From NCBI GenBank assembly GCA_029287875.1, contig JARFQH010000197.1:1-30529 (forward strand): 30,529 bases of DNA, given 5' to 3'. The translations under genes were made by a program, and so were the position numbers. Shown piece after piece: positions 23,600 to 30,529 of the stretch; position 1 is the stretch's first letter, and the number at the start of each line of letters is the position of its first letter. The notes beneath the pieces are model-generated. The model did not search any database, was not told the origin of the DNA, and saw only the letters and a list, made by a program, of their open reading frames with translations. The DNA comes from Desulfobacteraceae bacterium. Its GTDB lineage: Bacteria; Desulfobacterota; Desulfobacteria; Desulfobacterales; SG8-13.

Positions 23600-24439
23600 A
23601 TGGTAAGCATGATTGAAGCGCTCCATTATGAGTTTATGCGTACCGCTTTGGCGGCCGGGTTGCTGACGAGCGTGATCTGCGGCGTTATCGGTACGCTGGT
23701 GGTCGTTAACCGGATTGTCTTTCTTGCAGGCGGGATTGCCCACGCCGCCTACGGGGGAATCGGGATCGCTTTTTTCTTCGGGCTGCCGTATATGGCGGGT
23801 ACGACCGGATTTTCGCTTGCGGTCGCCATGACCATGGCGGCCGTAACAGTGAAAGCCAAGCATCGATCGGACACCATTATCGGCGTCTTATGGGCGGTGG
23901 GAATGGCGCTGGGGGTAATCCTTCTGGACCTGACACCGGGATACAATGTCGATTTGATGAGCTATCTTTTCGGAAGCATTCTTACCGTTCCGGCGTCGGA
24001 TCTTTGGGTCATGCTGGCCGTGGCGATGGTGAACATCGGCGTGGTGACTTATTTCTACAACGACTATCTGTCCATGTCCTACGACGAAGAATTTGCCCAG
24101 ATCAGGGGAGTGGCGGTGAGCAGGCTCTATTTTCTGCTGATCGGGCTGGTGGCAGTTTCGATTGTGATGATCATACAGGTCGTGGGGTTGATCCTGGTCA
24201 TTGCCCTGCTGACGATTCCGCCTTTCATCAGTGAAAAATATGCCCGATCGCTGACCGCTATGATGGTCTATTCGAGCACGTTGAGCATCCTCTTCACCGT
24301 CACCGGTCTCTATCTGGCATACCGGTTCAATTTGACCTCCGGTGCTGCCATTATCCTGGTAGCCGGTGCAGGATTTCTCATTTCGCTCCTGATCGAGCGG
24401 CTCACGGCCGGGCGACACTCTGCCGCCTCGGCCGGATGA
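23600..24439 (+). CDS. Metal ABC transporter permease (ZnuB-like, ABC-3 family)
   Basis: A 279-residue integral membrane protein with about eight hydrophobic segments, of the ABC-3 family that imports zinc, manganese or iron. Typical features are LVVVNRIVFLAGGIAHAAYGGIG near residues 33-55, a helix-rich core, and the segment YDEEFAQIRGV that faces the ATPase. GGTGG precedes the ATG at 23600; a second ATG at 23609 is an alternative start. It pairs with the ZnuC-like ATPase, from which it is separated by the palindromic element. A truncated Fur-family gene begins 28 bases after its stop, suggesting an original znuC-znuB-zur order. Confidence 0.9.
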   Translation: MVSMIEALHYEFMRTALAAGLLTSVICGVIGTLVVVNRIVFLAGGIAHAAYGGIGIAFFFGLPYMAGTTGFSLAVAMTMAAVTVKAKHRSDTIIGVLWAVGMALGVILLDLTPGYNVDLMSYLFGSILTVPASDLWVMLAVAMVNIGVVTYFYNDYLSMSYDEEFAQIRGVAVSRLYFLLIGLVAVSIVMIIQVVGLILVIALLTIPPFISEKYARSLTAMMVYSSTLSILFTVTGLYLAYRFNLTSGAAIILVAGAGFLISLLIERLTAGRHSAASAG

Positions 24440-24467
24440 CGGTCGACTCCCGGCGGGCCCCAAAAAT

Positions 24468-24575
24468 ATGTGCCATCGCTGTGATTATACCCGATTGCTG
24501 GAAGCCGCCGGATTGAAGACGACCCCCAACCGTCTGTCGGTTCTGGAGACCATTGGGAACAATTCCAGTCCGATG
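24468..24575 (+). pseudogene. Truncated Fur-family (Zur/PerR-like) regulator, N-terminal remnant
   Basis: The ATG at 24468 opens a frame whose first 36 residues (YTRLLEAAGLKTTPNRLSVLETIG and following) match the start of the Fur-family winged-helix domain. Homology stops after NNSSPM; the remaining frame to 24710 (KKCHSGRQGQ onward) is unrelated and runs over the antisense of the endonuclease IV remnant. The metal-binding histidines and dimerisation domain of Fur proteins (about 140 residues) are missing, so a functional regulator is not expected. Its position behind the ABC-3 importer genes suggests it was the local zinc or metal regulator. Confidence 0.65.
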
Positions 24576-24604
24576 AGGAAAAAATGCCACTCGGGGCGCC
24601 AGGG

Positions 24605-24805
24605 TCAGATAACCAGGGCGCGCAGCACTTCCAGGTTTTTCTTGTCCCACCTGTCTGCATCTTTTAGCTTGGGCGTTTCGATGACTTTCGGTACGCGGCG
24701 GAGCCGTTGATCGTTCATGATAAATCTGAAGGCTTCGATACCGATAAACCCTTCACCGATGTGCTCGTGGCGGTCGATCCGAGAATTTAAACCTTTTTTC
24801 GTATC
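24605..24805 (-). pseudogene. nfo: C-terminal remnant of endonuclease IV (nfo)
   Basis: On the minus strand, about 66 codons ending in a TGA at 24605-24607 encode KGLNSRIDRHEHIGEG, then GIEAFRFIMNDQRLRRVPKV and IETPKLKD, matching the C-terminus of AP endonuclease IV (the RxDRHEHIG and ILETPK segments, including metal-ligand residues). Nothing of the roughly 200 N-terminal residues remains upstream: homology ends near 24805, and the aroK-like gene starts 118 bases beyond. A full-length enzyme cannot be made here. A deletion or rearrangement most likely removed the 5' part. Confidence 0.65.
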
Positions 24806-24922
24806 GTGATTTCCTTTTTTTCTCTCTTTAAGGGAATCGATTGAACCCATTGTCGGCGGCCCTCCGATTGGCCGTATACCACAATAATCATTCAATACTT
24901 TATCTTGTCGAAGACAGGAAGA

Positions 24923-25447
24923 ATGCCGAACAGCGGAAACGTCATATTGATCGGGATGCCGGGTGTCGGCAAGACGACCGTTGGCATGCTCTTGGCGGAG
25001 CGTCTCGGCCATGCTTTCCTGGACACCGACGTCACGATTCAGACGCGTGAAGGCCGCCGCCTCCAGGAAATCATCGATACCGACGGCTTGGCGACTTTCG
25101 GCCGTATTGAAGAACGCGCAATTCTGGCGGTGTCAGTCCAGGCGCATGTGATCGCCACGGGGGGCAGTGTGGTTTACAGCGAGAAAGCCATGCAGCATCT
25201 CAAATCCGGTGCTGTGGTCTGTCATTTGGATGCCGATCCCAAATGCCTGCAAGCCCGAATCGACAACATGGACAGCCGGGGGATTGCCATGGCACCGGGC
25301 CAGAGCCTCGCGGTGCTTTATACCGAGCGCCGTCAGCTGTACCTCAAATATGCCGACGTCAGCATCGACTGCAGCAACCTGAGTCCCAATAAAGTAGTGC
25401 AGCGGATCCTGGACATTCTTCAGAGCCGGTTCCATTATCTTCTCTGA
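24923..25447 (+). CDS. Shikimate kinase-like protein with altered substrate motifs
   Basis: A 174-residue P-loop kinase of the shikimate kinase fold. Walker A is GMPGVGKT (11-18), followed by LDTDVTIQ (33-40), the lid arginine region around Arg119, and LYTERRQLYLKYAD (132-145) matching the family's LY-ER-LY-AD segment. Two canonical shikimate-contact motifs differ: the FRxxE arginine position reads FGRIE (59-63) and the GGG motif reads TGGS (79-82). The ATG at 24923 is preferred over an upstream TTG at 24905; AGGAAG lies very close to it. It follows the rearranged fur/nfo region and precedes the NifA-type gene. Shikimate phosphorylation in aromatic amino acid synthesis is possible, but a different substrate should be considered. 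Confidence 0.75.
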   Translation: MPNSGNVILIGMPGVGKTTVGMLLAERLGHAFLDTDVTIQTREGRRLQEIIDTDGLATFGRIEERAILAVSVQAHVIATGGSVVYSEKAMQHLKSGAVVCHLDADPKCLQARIDNMDSRGIAMAPGQSLAVLYTERRQLYLKYADVSIDCSNLSPNKVVQRILDILQSRFHYLL

Positions 25448-25549
25448 TTTTATTTTCTGAGGAAGGGTTTAAAAATTACAAATATGTATTAAATTGACGC
25501 AAAGCACTCGAATTTAACCATCATTTTTTTTTGAAAGCAGACCCCTGTC

Positions 25550-27082
25550 ATGGACGACATCAAACGGTTCGAAGAGACAACGCTGCTGTATGAAATCAGC
25601 AAGGCCCTCAACGAGCATCTGGATCTTAAAAAATCCTTATATAAAGTTTTGGACATTCTGTCTTCGTCGTTGAAAATGGAGCGCGGCACGATCACGATTC
25701 TCGATCCTCTGCGCAACGAGATCCACATCGAGGTCGCTCACGGTATATCCAAGAGTGCGGTTTCGCGGGTCAAATATCAGCTCGGTGAAGGGATCACCGG
25801 CCGCGTCATTCAGTCGGGAAAAATGATCGTCATTCCCAAAATCAGTGAGGAGCCCCACTTTCTCGATCGGACGGCCTCACGCAGGTCCAGAGATTTCCGT
25901 GAGCTGTCATTTTTCTGCACACCCATTAAGAAAGGCAACCAAGTGGTGGGGGCTCTGAGCGTCGACCGTCTCTATGATGAAAGTTACAACCTGGCCGAAG
26001 GTAAAAAACTGCTTTCCGTAGTCGCCACCATGGTGGCTCAGCACGTGATCAACCTGGAAACCATTCAGCGCGAAAAGGATCAGCTACGGGATGAGAACCG
26101 CAGGCTCAGGAAGGAGCTGGAAAACAAGTACCGCATTACCAACATTATCGGCAACAGCAATAAGATGCGCGAGGTCTTCCAGATGATCTTTCAGGTGTCG
26201 AAAAGCAATGCCACGGCACTCATTCGCGGCGAAAGCGGCACCGGAAAGGAGTTGGTCGCCAACTCGATTCATTACAACAGCCACCGCGCCAAAACCGCCT
26301 TTGTCAAGGTCAACTGCGCGGCCATGCCGTCAAACCTGATCGAGAGCGAACTGTTCGGCCATGAAATGGGGGCTTTTACCGGCGCCATCAAACAAAAACA
26401 GGGCAAGTTCGAACTGGCCAACAAGGGAACCATTTTTCTGGATGAAATCGGTGCCATCGGTCTGGATGTCCAGGCCAGCCTGTTGCGGGTGCTGCAGGAG
26501 AAAGAATTCGAACGGGTCGGTGGACACAAGACCATCAAGACCGACGTACGGATCATCGCGGCCACCAACAAGAATCTGGAAGAGGCCGTAGAGGACGGGT
26601 CTTTTCGCGGCGATCTGTATTATCGGCTCAACGTGTTTCCGATCTACATGCCCCCCTTAAGAGAGCGTAAGACCGATATGCTGCTGCTGGCGGATCATTT
26701 CCTCGAAAAATACGCCCAAGAGAACGGTAAGGATATCCGCCGTTTTTCCACTCCCGCCATCGACATGCTCATGAATTATCACTGGCCCGGAAACGTCCGT
26801 GAATTGGAAAACTGCATCGAGCGGGCCGTGTTGCTCTGCGAAGAAGGGGTGATCCACAGCTATCACCTGCCGCCGACCCTTCAAACCGGTGTCGAATCCG
26901 ACACCTTGCCGACTCTTTCGATGGAAGAGGCCGTTGCTAATCTCGAACGGGAAATGATCATCGATGCCCTAAAGAACACCCGCGGCAACATCACTCGGGC
27001 GGCCGAAATTCTCCAGACAACGGTCCGCAAGTTTGCCTACAAGGCGAACAGGTATGCCGTCGACTTCCGTCATTACCGATAG
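25550..27082 (+). CDS. nifA: NifA-type sigma54-dependent transcriptional activator
   Basis: A 510-residue regulator with an N-terminal GAF domain (about 20-170), a coiled linker (170-190), a sigma54-interacting AAA+ domain and a C-terminal helix-turn-helix (about 478-500). In the AAA+ domain, Walker A is GESGTGKE (227-234), the sigma54-contact loop is GAFTGA (274-279) and Walker B is GTIFLDEIG (293-301). The C-terminus NITRAAEILQTTVRKFAYKA is close to NifA proteins. It lacks the inter-domain cysteine pair of oxygen-sensitive rhizobial NifAs. It converges with amtB-glnK-glnA. No nif structural gene is visible, so here it may regulate ammonium uptake, with PII control likely through the GAF domain; this is inferred. 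No strong ribosome-binding site is visible. Confidence 0.88.
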   Translation: MDDIKRFEETTLLYEISKALNEHLDLKKSLYKVLDILSSSLKMERGTITILDPLRNEIHIEVAHGISKSAVSRVKYQLGEGITGRVIQSGKMIVIPKISEEPHFLDRTASRRSRDFRELSFFCTPIKKGNQVVGALSVDRLYDESYNLAEGKKLLSVVATMVAQHVINLETIQREKDQLRDENRRLRKELENKYRITNIIGNSNKMREVFQMIFQVSKSNATALIRGESGTGKELVANSIHYNSHRAKTAFVKVNCAAMPSNLIESELFGHEMGAFTGAIKQKQGKFELANKGTIFLDEIGAIGLDVQASLLRVLQEKEFERVGGHKTIKTDVRIIAATNKNLEEAVEDGSFRGDLYYRLNVFPIYMPPLRERKTDMLLLADHFLEKYAQENGKDIRRFSTPAIDMLMNYHWPGNVRELENCIERAVLLCEEGVIHSYHLPPTLQTGVESDTLPTLSMEEAVANLEREMIIDALKNTRGNITRAAEILQTTVRKFAYKANRYAVDFRHYR

Positions 27083-27147
27083 TGTTCCACCACAAATGCC
27101 ATTTTTCGGTTCCTTTATGGACGGAAACTCGATAGCAAAGAATAAGC

Positions 27148-27183
27148 GGCATGCGCCCGCGGAAATTCAGGCGCATGCCTTTC
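27148..27183. terminator. Hairpin between convergent nifA and glnA, probable bidirectional terminator
   Basis: Arms GGCATGCGCC (27148-27157) and GGCGCATGCC (27170-27179) form a perfect 10-bp stem with a 12-base loop, followed by TTTCT. It lies in the 117-base gap between convergent genes, so it can serve both transcripts. The T-run is short, so termination strength is uncertain. Confidence 0.65.
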
Positions 27184-27199
27184 TCCAGGAGGGGGAGAT

Positions 27200-28612
27200 T
27201 TAGATGTCGAAGTAGAGGAAGAATTCGTGAGGATGCGGCCGCAGTTTTACCGGGTTGATTTCGTTCTCAATTTTATAGTCGATCCACATGTCGATCGCGT
27301 CCTGCGTAAACACTTCGCCCTTTAGCAGAAATTCCGAGTCGGCCTTCAGCGCTTCGAGTGCCTCTTCGAGCGAGCCCGGTGCCGATGGGACCTTGGCCAG
27401 CTCTTCGGGCGGCAGGTTATAGATGTTCTTGTCGAGCGGATCGCCAGGATCGATTCGGTTTTGAATGCCGTCGATGGCCGCCATCAGGATGGCCGGAAAC
27501 GCCAAGTAGCCGTTGCAGGAGGGATCGGGGGTTCTGAATTCGATCCGCTTGGCCTTGGGAGATGCGGAGTACATCGGGATGCGAACCGCAGCGCTGCGGT
27601 TGCGGCTGGAGTAAGCCAGGTTGACCGGCGCCTCGAAACCAGGAACCAGGCGCTTGTATGAGTTGGTGGTCGGGTTGGTAAAGGCACACAGCGCATTGCA
27701 GTGCTTCAGAATGCCGCCGATGGCATAGAGCGCTTCCTGGGACACGCCGGCGTATTTGTCACCTGCGAAGGTGGTCTGGCCTTCCTTCCAGATGCTCAGG
27801 TGGGTGTGCATACCGGTACCGTTGTCTCCGTAGAGCGGTTTCGGCATGAAAGTGACCGTGTGACCGTGACGATAGGCAACGTTTTTCAGAACGTATTTAA
27901 ACCATTTCAGCTGGTCGGCCATCTGCACCAGCGGTTTGAATCGCATGTCAATTTCCGCCTGCCCGGCGGTAGCCACCTCATGATGCTGAGCTTCGATATC
28001 GATTCCCAGGTTCTGGAGGGTAAGGACCATTTCGGTGCGCAGGTCCTGAAATTTATCCATGGGCGGTACCGGAAAATAGCCTTCCTTGTGACGGGGCTTG
28101 TAGCCGAGATTCGGGCACTCGTCACGGCCCGAGTTCCAGATGCCTTCGACGGAGTCGATTTCATAAAAGGCGCGGTTGGTGGCGGATTCGAAACGGATGT
28201 TGTCGAAAATGAAGAACTCGGCTTCGGGTCCGATAAACGCCGTATCACCGATACCGGTGCTCTTTAAATAGGCCTCCGCTTTCTGCGCGATGTGGCGCGG
28301 ATCGCGGGTATAGGGTTCCCGGGTCACCGGATCGGCGATGTTGCAGATCAGGACCATGGTCGTCTCTGAGAAAAAGGGATCTATCTGGGCGGTCAGCGGG
28401 TCCGGAATAACCAGCATGTCGCTGGCGTTGATCGGCTGCCATCCGCGGATACTGGATCCGTCGAAACCGAATCCGTCTTCGAAACACGATTCAGACAGTT
28501 CGCTGATGGGGACCGAAAAATGCTGCCACAATCCCGGAAAGTCCATAAAGCGCAGATCCAGCATCTTCGCGCCTTTTTCTTTTGCTAATTCTACTACGTC
28601 TTTGGGTGTCAT
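27200..28612 (-). CDS. glnA: Glutamine synthetase type I (GlnA)
   Basis: A 470-residue enzyme that makes glutamine from glutamate, ammonia and ATP as a dodecamer. Visible motifs are FGFDGSSIRG (48-57), FIGPEAEFF (127-135), KPLYGDNGTGMHTHLS and NPTTNSYKRLVPG. Tyr398 in DKNIYNLPPEE is the adenylylation site found in the beta subgroup of GSI, so regulation by an adenylyltransferase is expected. AAGGAGG lies 7 bases before the ATG. It is the third gene of amtB-glnK-glnA, 41 bases after glnK. A terminator hairpin follows. Confidence 0.97.
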   Translation of the reverse strand: MTPKDVVELAKEKGAKMLDLRFMDFPGLWQHFSVPISELSESCFEDGFGFDGSSIRGWQPINASDMLVIPDPLTAQIDPFFSETTMVLICNIADPVTREPYTRDPRHIAQKAEAYLKSTGIGDTAFIGPEAEFFIFDNIRFESATNRAFYEIDSVEGIWNSGRDECPNLGYKPRHKEGYFPVPPMDKFQDLRTEMVLTLQNLGIDIEAQHHEVATAGQAEIDMRFKPLVQMADQLKWFKYVLKNVAYRHGHTVTFMPKPLYGDNGTGMHTHLSIWKEGQTTFAGDKYAGVSQEALYAIGGILKHCNALCAFTNPTTNSYKRLVPGFEAPVNLAYSSRNRSAAVRIPMYSASPKAKRIEFRTPDPSCNGYLAFPAILMAAIDGIQNRIDPGDPLDKNIYNLPPEELAKVPSAPGSLEEALEALKADSEFLLKGEVFTQDAIDMWIDYKIENEINPVKLRPHPHEFFLYFDI

Positions 28613-28653
28613 ACGGAGTCCTCCTTTTTAGGTTTGTGAATGATTGAAAAAAA

Positions 28654-28992
28654 CTAAATGGCGTCTTTGCCGGTTTCACCGGTTCTAACGCGGAGTGCTT
28701 CTTCGATCGGGGAAACAAAAATCTTACCGTCGCCGATTTTACCGGTACTGGCAGCCTCGCGTATTTTTTCCACGACCTTTTCCGCCCGTTCGGCTTCAAC
28801 GACAATCTCGATCTTGACCTTGGGAATGAAATCGACGATGTATTCGGCGCCGCGGTAGATTTCCTTGTGGCCTTTCTGCCGGCCGTAGCCCTTCACCTCG
28901 CTGATGGTCATGCCCTGGATGCCGATTTCATTCAATGCTTCCTTCACGTCATCCAATTTGAAAGGTTTGATAATAGCCTCTATTTTCTTCAT
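28654..28992 (-). CDS. glnK: PII nitrogen regulatory protein
   Basis: A 112-residue trimeric signal protein that senses 2-oxoglutarate, ATP and ADP. Uridylylation-site Tyr51 is in the T-loop GHKEIYRGAEYIV (41-53). The nucleotide-binding C-terminal TGKIGDGKIFVSPIEEALRVRTGE matches the family signature. It lies between amtB (29 bases upstream) and glnA (41 bases downstream); location next to amtB favours the GlnK name over GlnB. GlnK typically binds and blocks AmtB at high nitrogen. Confidence 0.96.
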   Translation of the reverse strand: MKKIEAIIKPFKLDDVKEALNEIGIQGMTISEVKGYGRQKGHKEIYRGAEYIVDFIPKVKIEIVVEAERAEKVVEKIREAASTGKIGDGKIFVSPIEEALRVRTGETGKDAI

Positions 28993-29021
28993 CTCCTGAC
29001 CTCCTGTTCGATGTGATCGAC

Positions 29022-30314
29022 TTAAATAATTTCAAATCCTCTTTCTCCGTGCAGAGCGCTGTCGAGTCCTTCGATTTCGCTTTCCGTTGCCACTCTCAAC
29101 CCGCCGGTTATCAACCGGGTAATGTAAATGAGTATAATTGTTCCGACAGCCGTAAAGACCGCCGTGGCAACGATTGAGATAATCTGTATCCACAATTGTT
29201 TTGGATTTCCATAGAACAGGCCGCGCCCGGCTTCGTTGACGGCGGGATTGGCAAAGAGTCCGGTGGCCAGTGCGCCCCAGATACCGCACACGCCGTGGAC
29301 GCCGAAGGCATCGAGCGAGTCGTCGTAGCCGAGCTTGCGTTTCAAAACGGTGACACCGACGTATCCCAGCAGACCCGCCCCGGCGCCGATCACCAGTGAG
29401 GCCGGCATGTTGACGAAGCCAGCCGCCGGTGTAATGGCCACCAGTCCGGCGACGATGCCGGAGGCCATGCCCAGCACGGTCGGCTTTTTACTGACCGTCC
29501 ACTCGGCAAACATCCACGCGAGGGCCCCTATGGCCGCCGAGGTGTTGGTCACCATGAAGGCCGAGGCGGCGATACCGTCCGCCGCCAGTTGACTGCCGGC
29601 ATTGAAACCGAACCAGCCGAACCACAGCAGCGCAGCCCCCAGTGCGGTGAGGGTGATGCTGGAAGGGAACATGGACTCTTTTCCGTACCCGATACGTTTG
29701 CCGAGCACCAGCGCCAGAACCAACCCGGCGACTCCCGCGTTGATGTGGACCACCGTTCCGCCGGCAAAGTCAAGAGCGCCCATGCTGCCCATCCAACCGC
29801 CGCCCCAGACCCAGTGGGCAATGGGGCAGTAAATCAGCGTAATCCAAAGCACGGCAAAGACGATCCAGGAAGAAAATTTCATCCGGTCGACGATCGAGCC
29901 GAGAACCAATGCCACCGTGATACAGGCGAAGGTCATCTGAAAAAGTGCAAACACATAAGTCGGTATCGATCCCTGCAGGCTGTCGACGCCGATACCATTC
30001 ATGAACAGGTGCGTCAATCCCCCGACAATGCCGCCATGGTCCGGGCCGAAAGCGATGCTATACCCCCAAAGGACCCAAATCACGCTGCCCAGGCAGTAGG
30101 CGACAATGGTCATGGCGATGGTGTTGAGAAGGTTCTTGTAACGGGACATTCCGCCGTATAAAAGCGCCAGGCCGGCCGGCGTCATCATCATCACCAGGGC
30201 GGTCGATACGATCACCCAGGCCGTGTCACCCGTGTCGAGCGTGTCAGCGGCACGGGCAAGGGAAAATGGCGTAAACAACAGCGGGGCGACTATCATCCAG
30301 GGTTTTATTCTCAT
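29022..30314 (-). CDS. amtB: Ammonium transporter AmtB
   Basis: A 430-residue membrane channel for ammonium with a cleavable N-terminal signal segment (MIVAPLLFTPFSLARA) and about eleven helices. DFAGGTVVHINAGVAGLVLALVLGKR (the Amt signature) and the paired pore histidines (in FGVHGVCG and an earlier helix) are present. I chose the ATG at 30314, 12 bases after AGGAGG; a TTG three codons upstream (30323) lies only 3 bases from it. It is first in an operon with glnK and glnA. A TATAAT at 30399-30404 (minus strand) is a possible -10. I saw no canonical GG-N10-GC sigma54 site in the 120 bases upstream. Confidence 0.95.
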   Translation of the reverse strand: MRIKPWMIVAPLLFTPFSLARAADTLDTGDTAWVIVSTALVMMMTPAGLALLYGGMSRYKNLLNTIAMTIVAYCLGSVIWVLWGYSIAFGPDHGGIVGGLTHLFMNGIGVDSLQGSIPTYVFALFQMTFACITVALVLGSIVDRMKFSSWIVFAVLWITLIYCPIAHWVWGGGWMGSMGALDFAGGTVVHINAGVAGLVLALVLGKRIGYGKESMFPSSITLTALGAALLWFGWFGFNAGSQLAADGIAASAFMVTNTSAAIGALAWMFAEWTVSKKPTVLGMASGIVAGLVAITPAAGFVNMPASLVIGAGAGLLGYVGVTVLKRKLGYDDSLDAFGVHGVCGIWGALATGLFANPAVNEAGRGLFYGNPKQLWIQIISIVATAVFTAVGTIILIYITRLITGGLRVATESEIEGLDSALHGERGFEII

Positions 30315-30398
30315 CTTTTTCAAGTTCCTCCTTTTCAGCTTGGGGTCAACGGCGGGAAAAATTTTTGATGACGGCGGTTTGCGCGTTGACGATTTACC

Positions 30399-30404
30399 AT
30401 TATA
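30399..30404 (-). promoter_or_regulatory. Possible -10 element of the amtB-glnK-glnA operon
   Basis: On the minus strand TATAAT occurs about 85 bases before the amtB start. Eighteen bases upstream is TTCTGC, a weak -35. No sigma54 -24/-12 pattern was found nearby, although a NifA-type gene lies close by. Weak evidence from a consensus match. Confidence 0.35.
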
Positions 30405-30433
30405 TTAACCGAAAGCGGCGCTGCAGAACCGGT

Positions 30434-30529
30434 TCATCCCGTGACCGTTTTCGGCATCAGTCGTTCTGAAACAGTGGATTTGATCGCTTCCACCTGCTCC
30501 GGCAGGTCCACTTTTTGGCCGTCGAAATC
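30434..30529 (-). CDS. C-terminal fragment of an unrecognised protein (cut by window edge)
   Basis: On the minus strand a frame enters from the window edge and ends at a TGA at 30434-30436, encoding about 31 residues with the middle section VDLPEQVEAIKSTVSERL and ending KTVTG. It is charged and helix-prone, and I do not recognise the family. It lies upstream of amtB on the same strand, with about 120 bases between, so it may or may not belong to the same transcript. Confidence 0.4.
   Translation of the reverse strand, partial: DFDGQKVDLPEQVEAIKSTVSERLMPKTVTG

Noticed and set aside
23489..23863. Minus-strand frame through the palindromic element and the ZnuB-like gene
   Set aside because: Half of it is a hairpin element and the other half is antisense of a recognised permease.

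Overview
The window looks like chromosome of an anaerobic, probably sulfate-reducing or syntrophic member of the Desulfobacterota (Desulfobacterales-like). This is an inference from gene content: a CooC-type CO dehydrogenase nickel-insertion ATPase, a RACE/DUF4445 (ASKHA) protein of the corrinoid-reactivation family, an ETF:quinone oxidoreductase near an acyl-CoA dehydrogenase, a DUF6178 protein, and a NifA-type regulator beside amtB-glnK-glnA. GC content is moderately high. I saw no rRNA, tRNA, CRISPR array, transposase or phage gene. About 28 intact genes are supported, plus two partial genes at the edges and two gene remnants.

Layout. 1-3148 (+): the tail of an unknown gene, an AmpG-like muropeptide permease and a DUF6178 protein. 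3192-9881 (-): a long co-directional cluster transcribed in the order cooC, histone-deacetylase-fold protein (AcuC-like), CBS-ACT protein (AcuB-like), prmA, metallo-beta-lactamase-fold hydrolase, Sir2 deacylase, and a RACE-like ASKHA protein without ferredoxin domain. 10262-13706 (+): acyl-CoA dehydrogenase, phasin-like coiled-coil protein, UbiB/ABC1 kinase-like protein. 13831-15504 (-): ETF:quinone oxidoreductase. 15741-19273 (+): class I fructose-bisphosphate aldolase, lgt, cysS. 19288-22340 (-): dihydroorotase and a two-gene ABC-2 exporter. 22662-24439 (+): metal-type (ZnuCB-like) ABC importer genes separated by a long-hairpin, MITE-like element and followed by the truncated start of a Fur-family regulator and the tail of an endonuclease IV gene on the opposite strand. 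24923-27082 (+): shikimate-kinase-like protein and NifA-type activator. 27200-30314 (-): amtB-glnK-glnA ammonium uptake and assimilation operon. 30434-30529 (-): tail of an unrecognised gene.

How the genes may work together. The 3.2-9.9 kb cluster is the most notable part. It combines two lysine-deacylase chemistries (zinc hydrolase and NAD-dependent), an AcuB-like CBS-ACT sensor, a protein methyltransferase, a CODH maturation ATPase and a corrinoid-activator relative. That composition suggests post-translational and cofactor-level control of C1/acetyl-CoA metabolism, but the link is inferred from gene order only. The acyl-CoA dehydrogenase and ETF:quinone oxidoreductase would pass beta-oxidation electrons to the quinone pool. 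The nitrogen operon has its expected PII partner, and the adjacent NifA-type protein is its likely but unproven regulator. Several short dispersed repeats and one palindromic element lie between genes and mark places where the chromosome has been rearranged.
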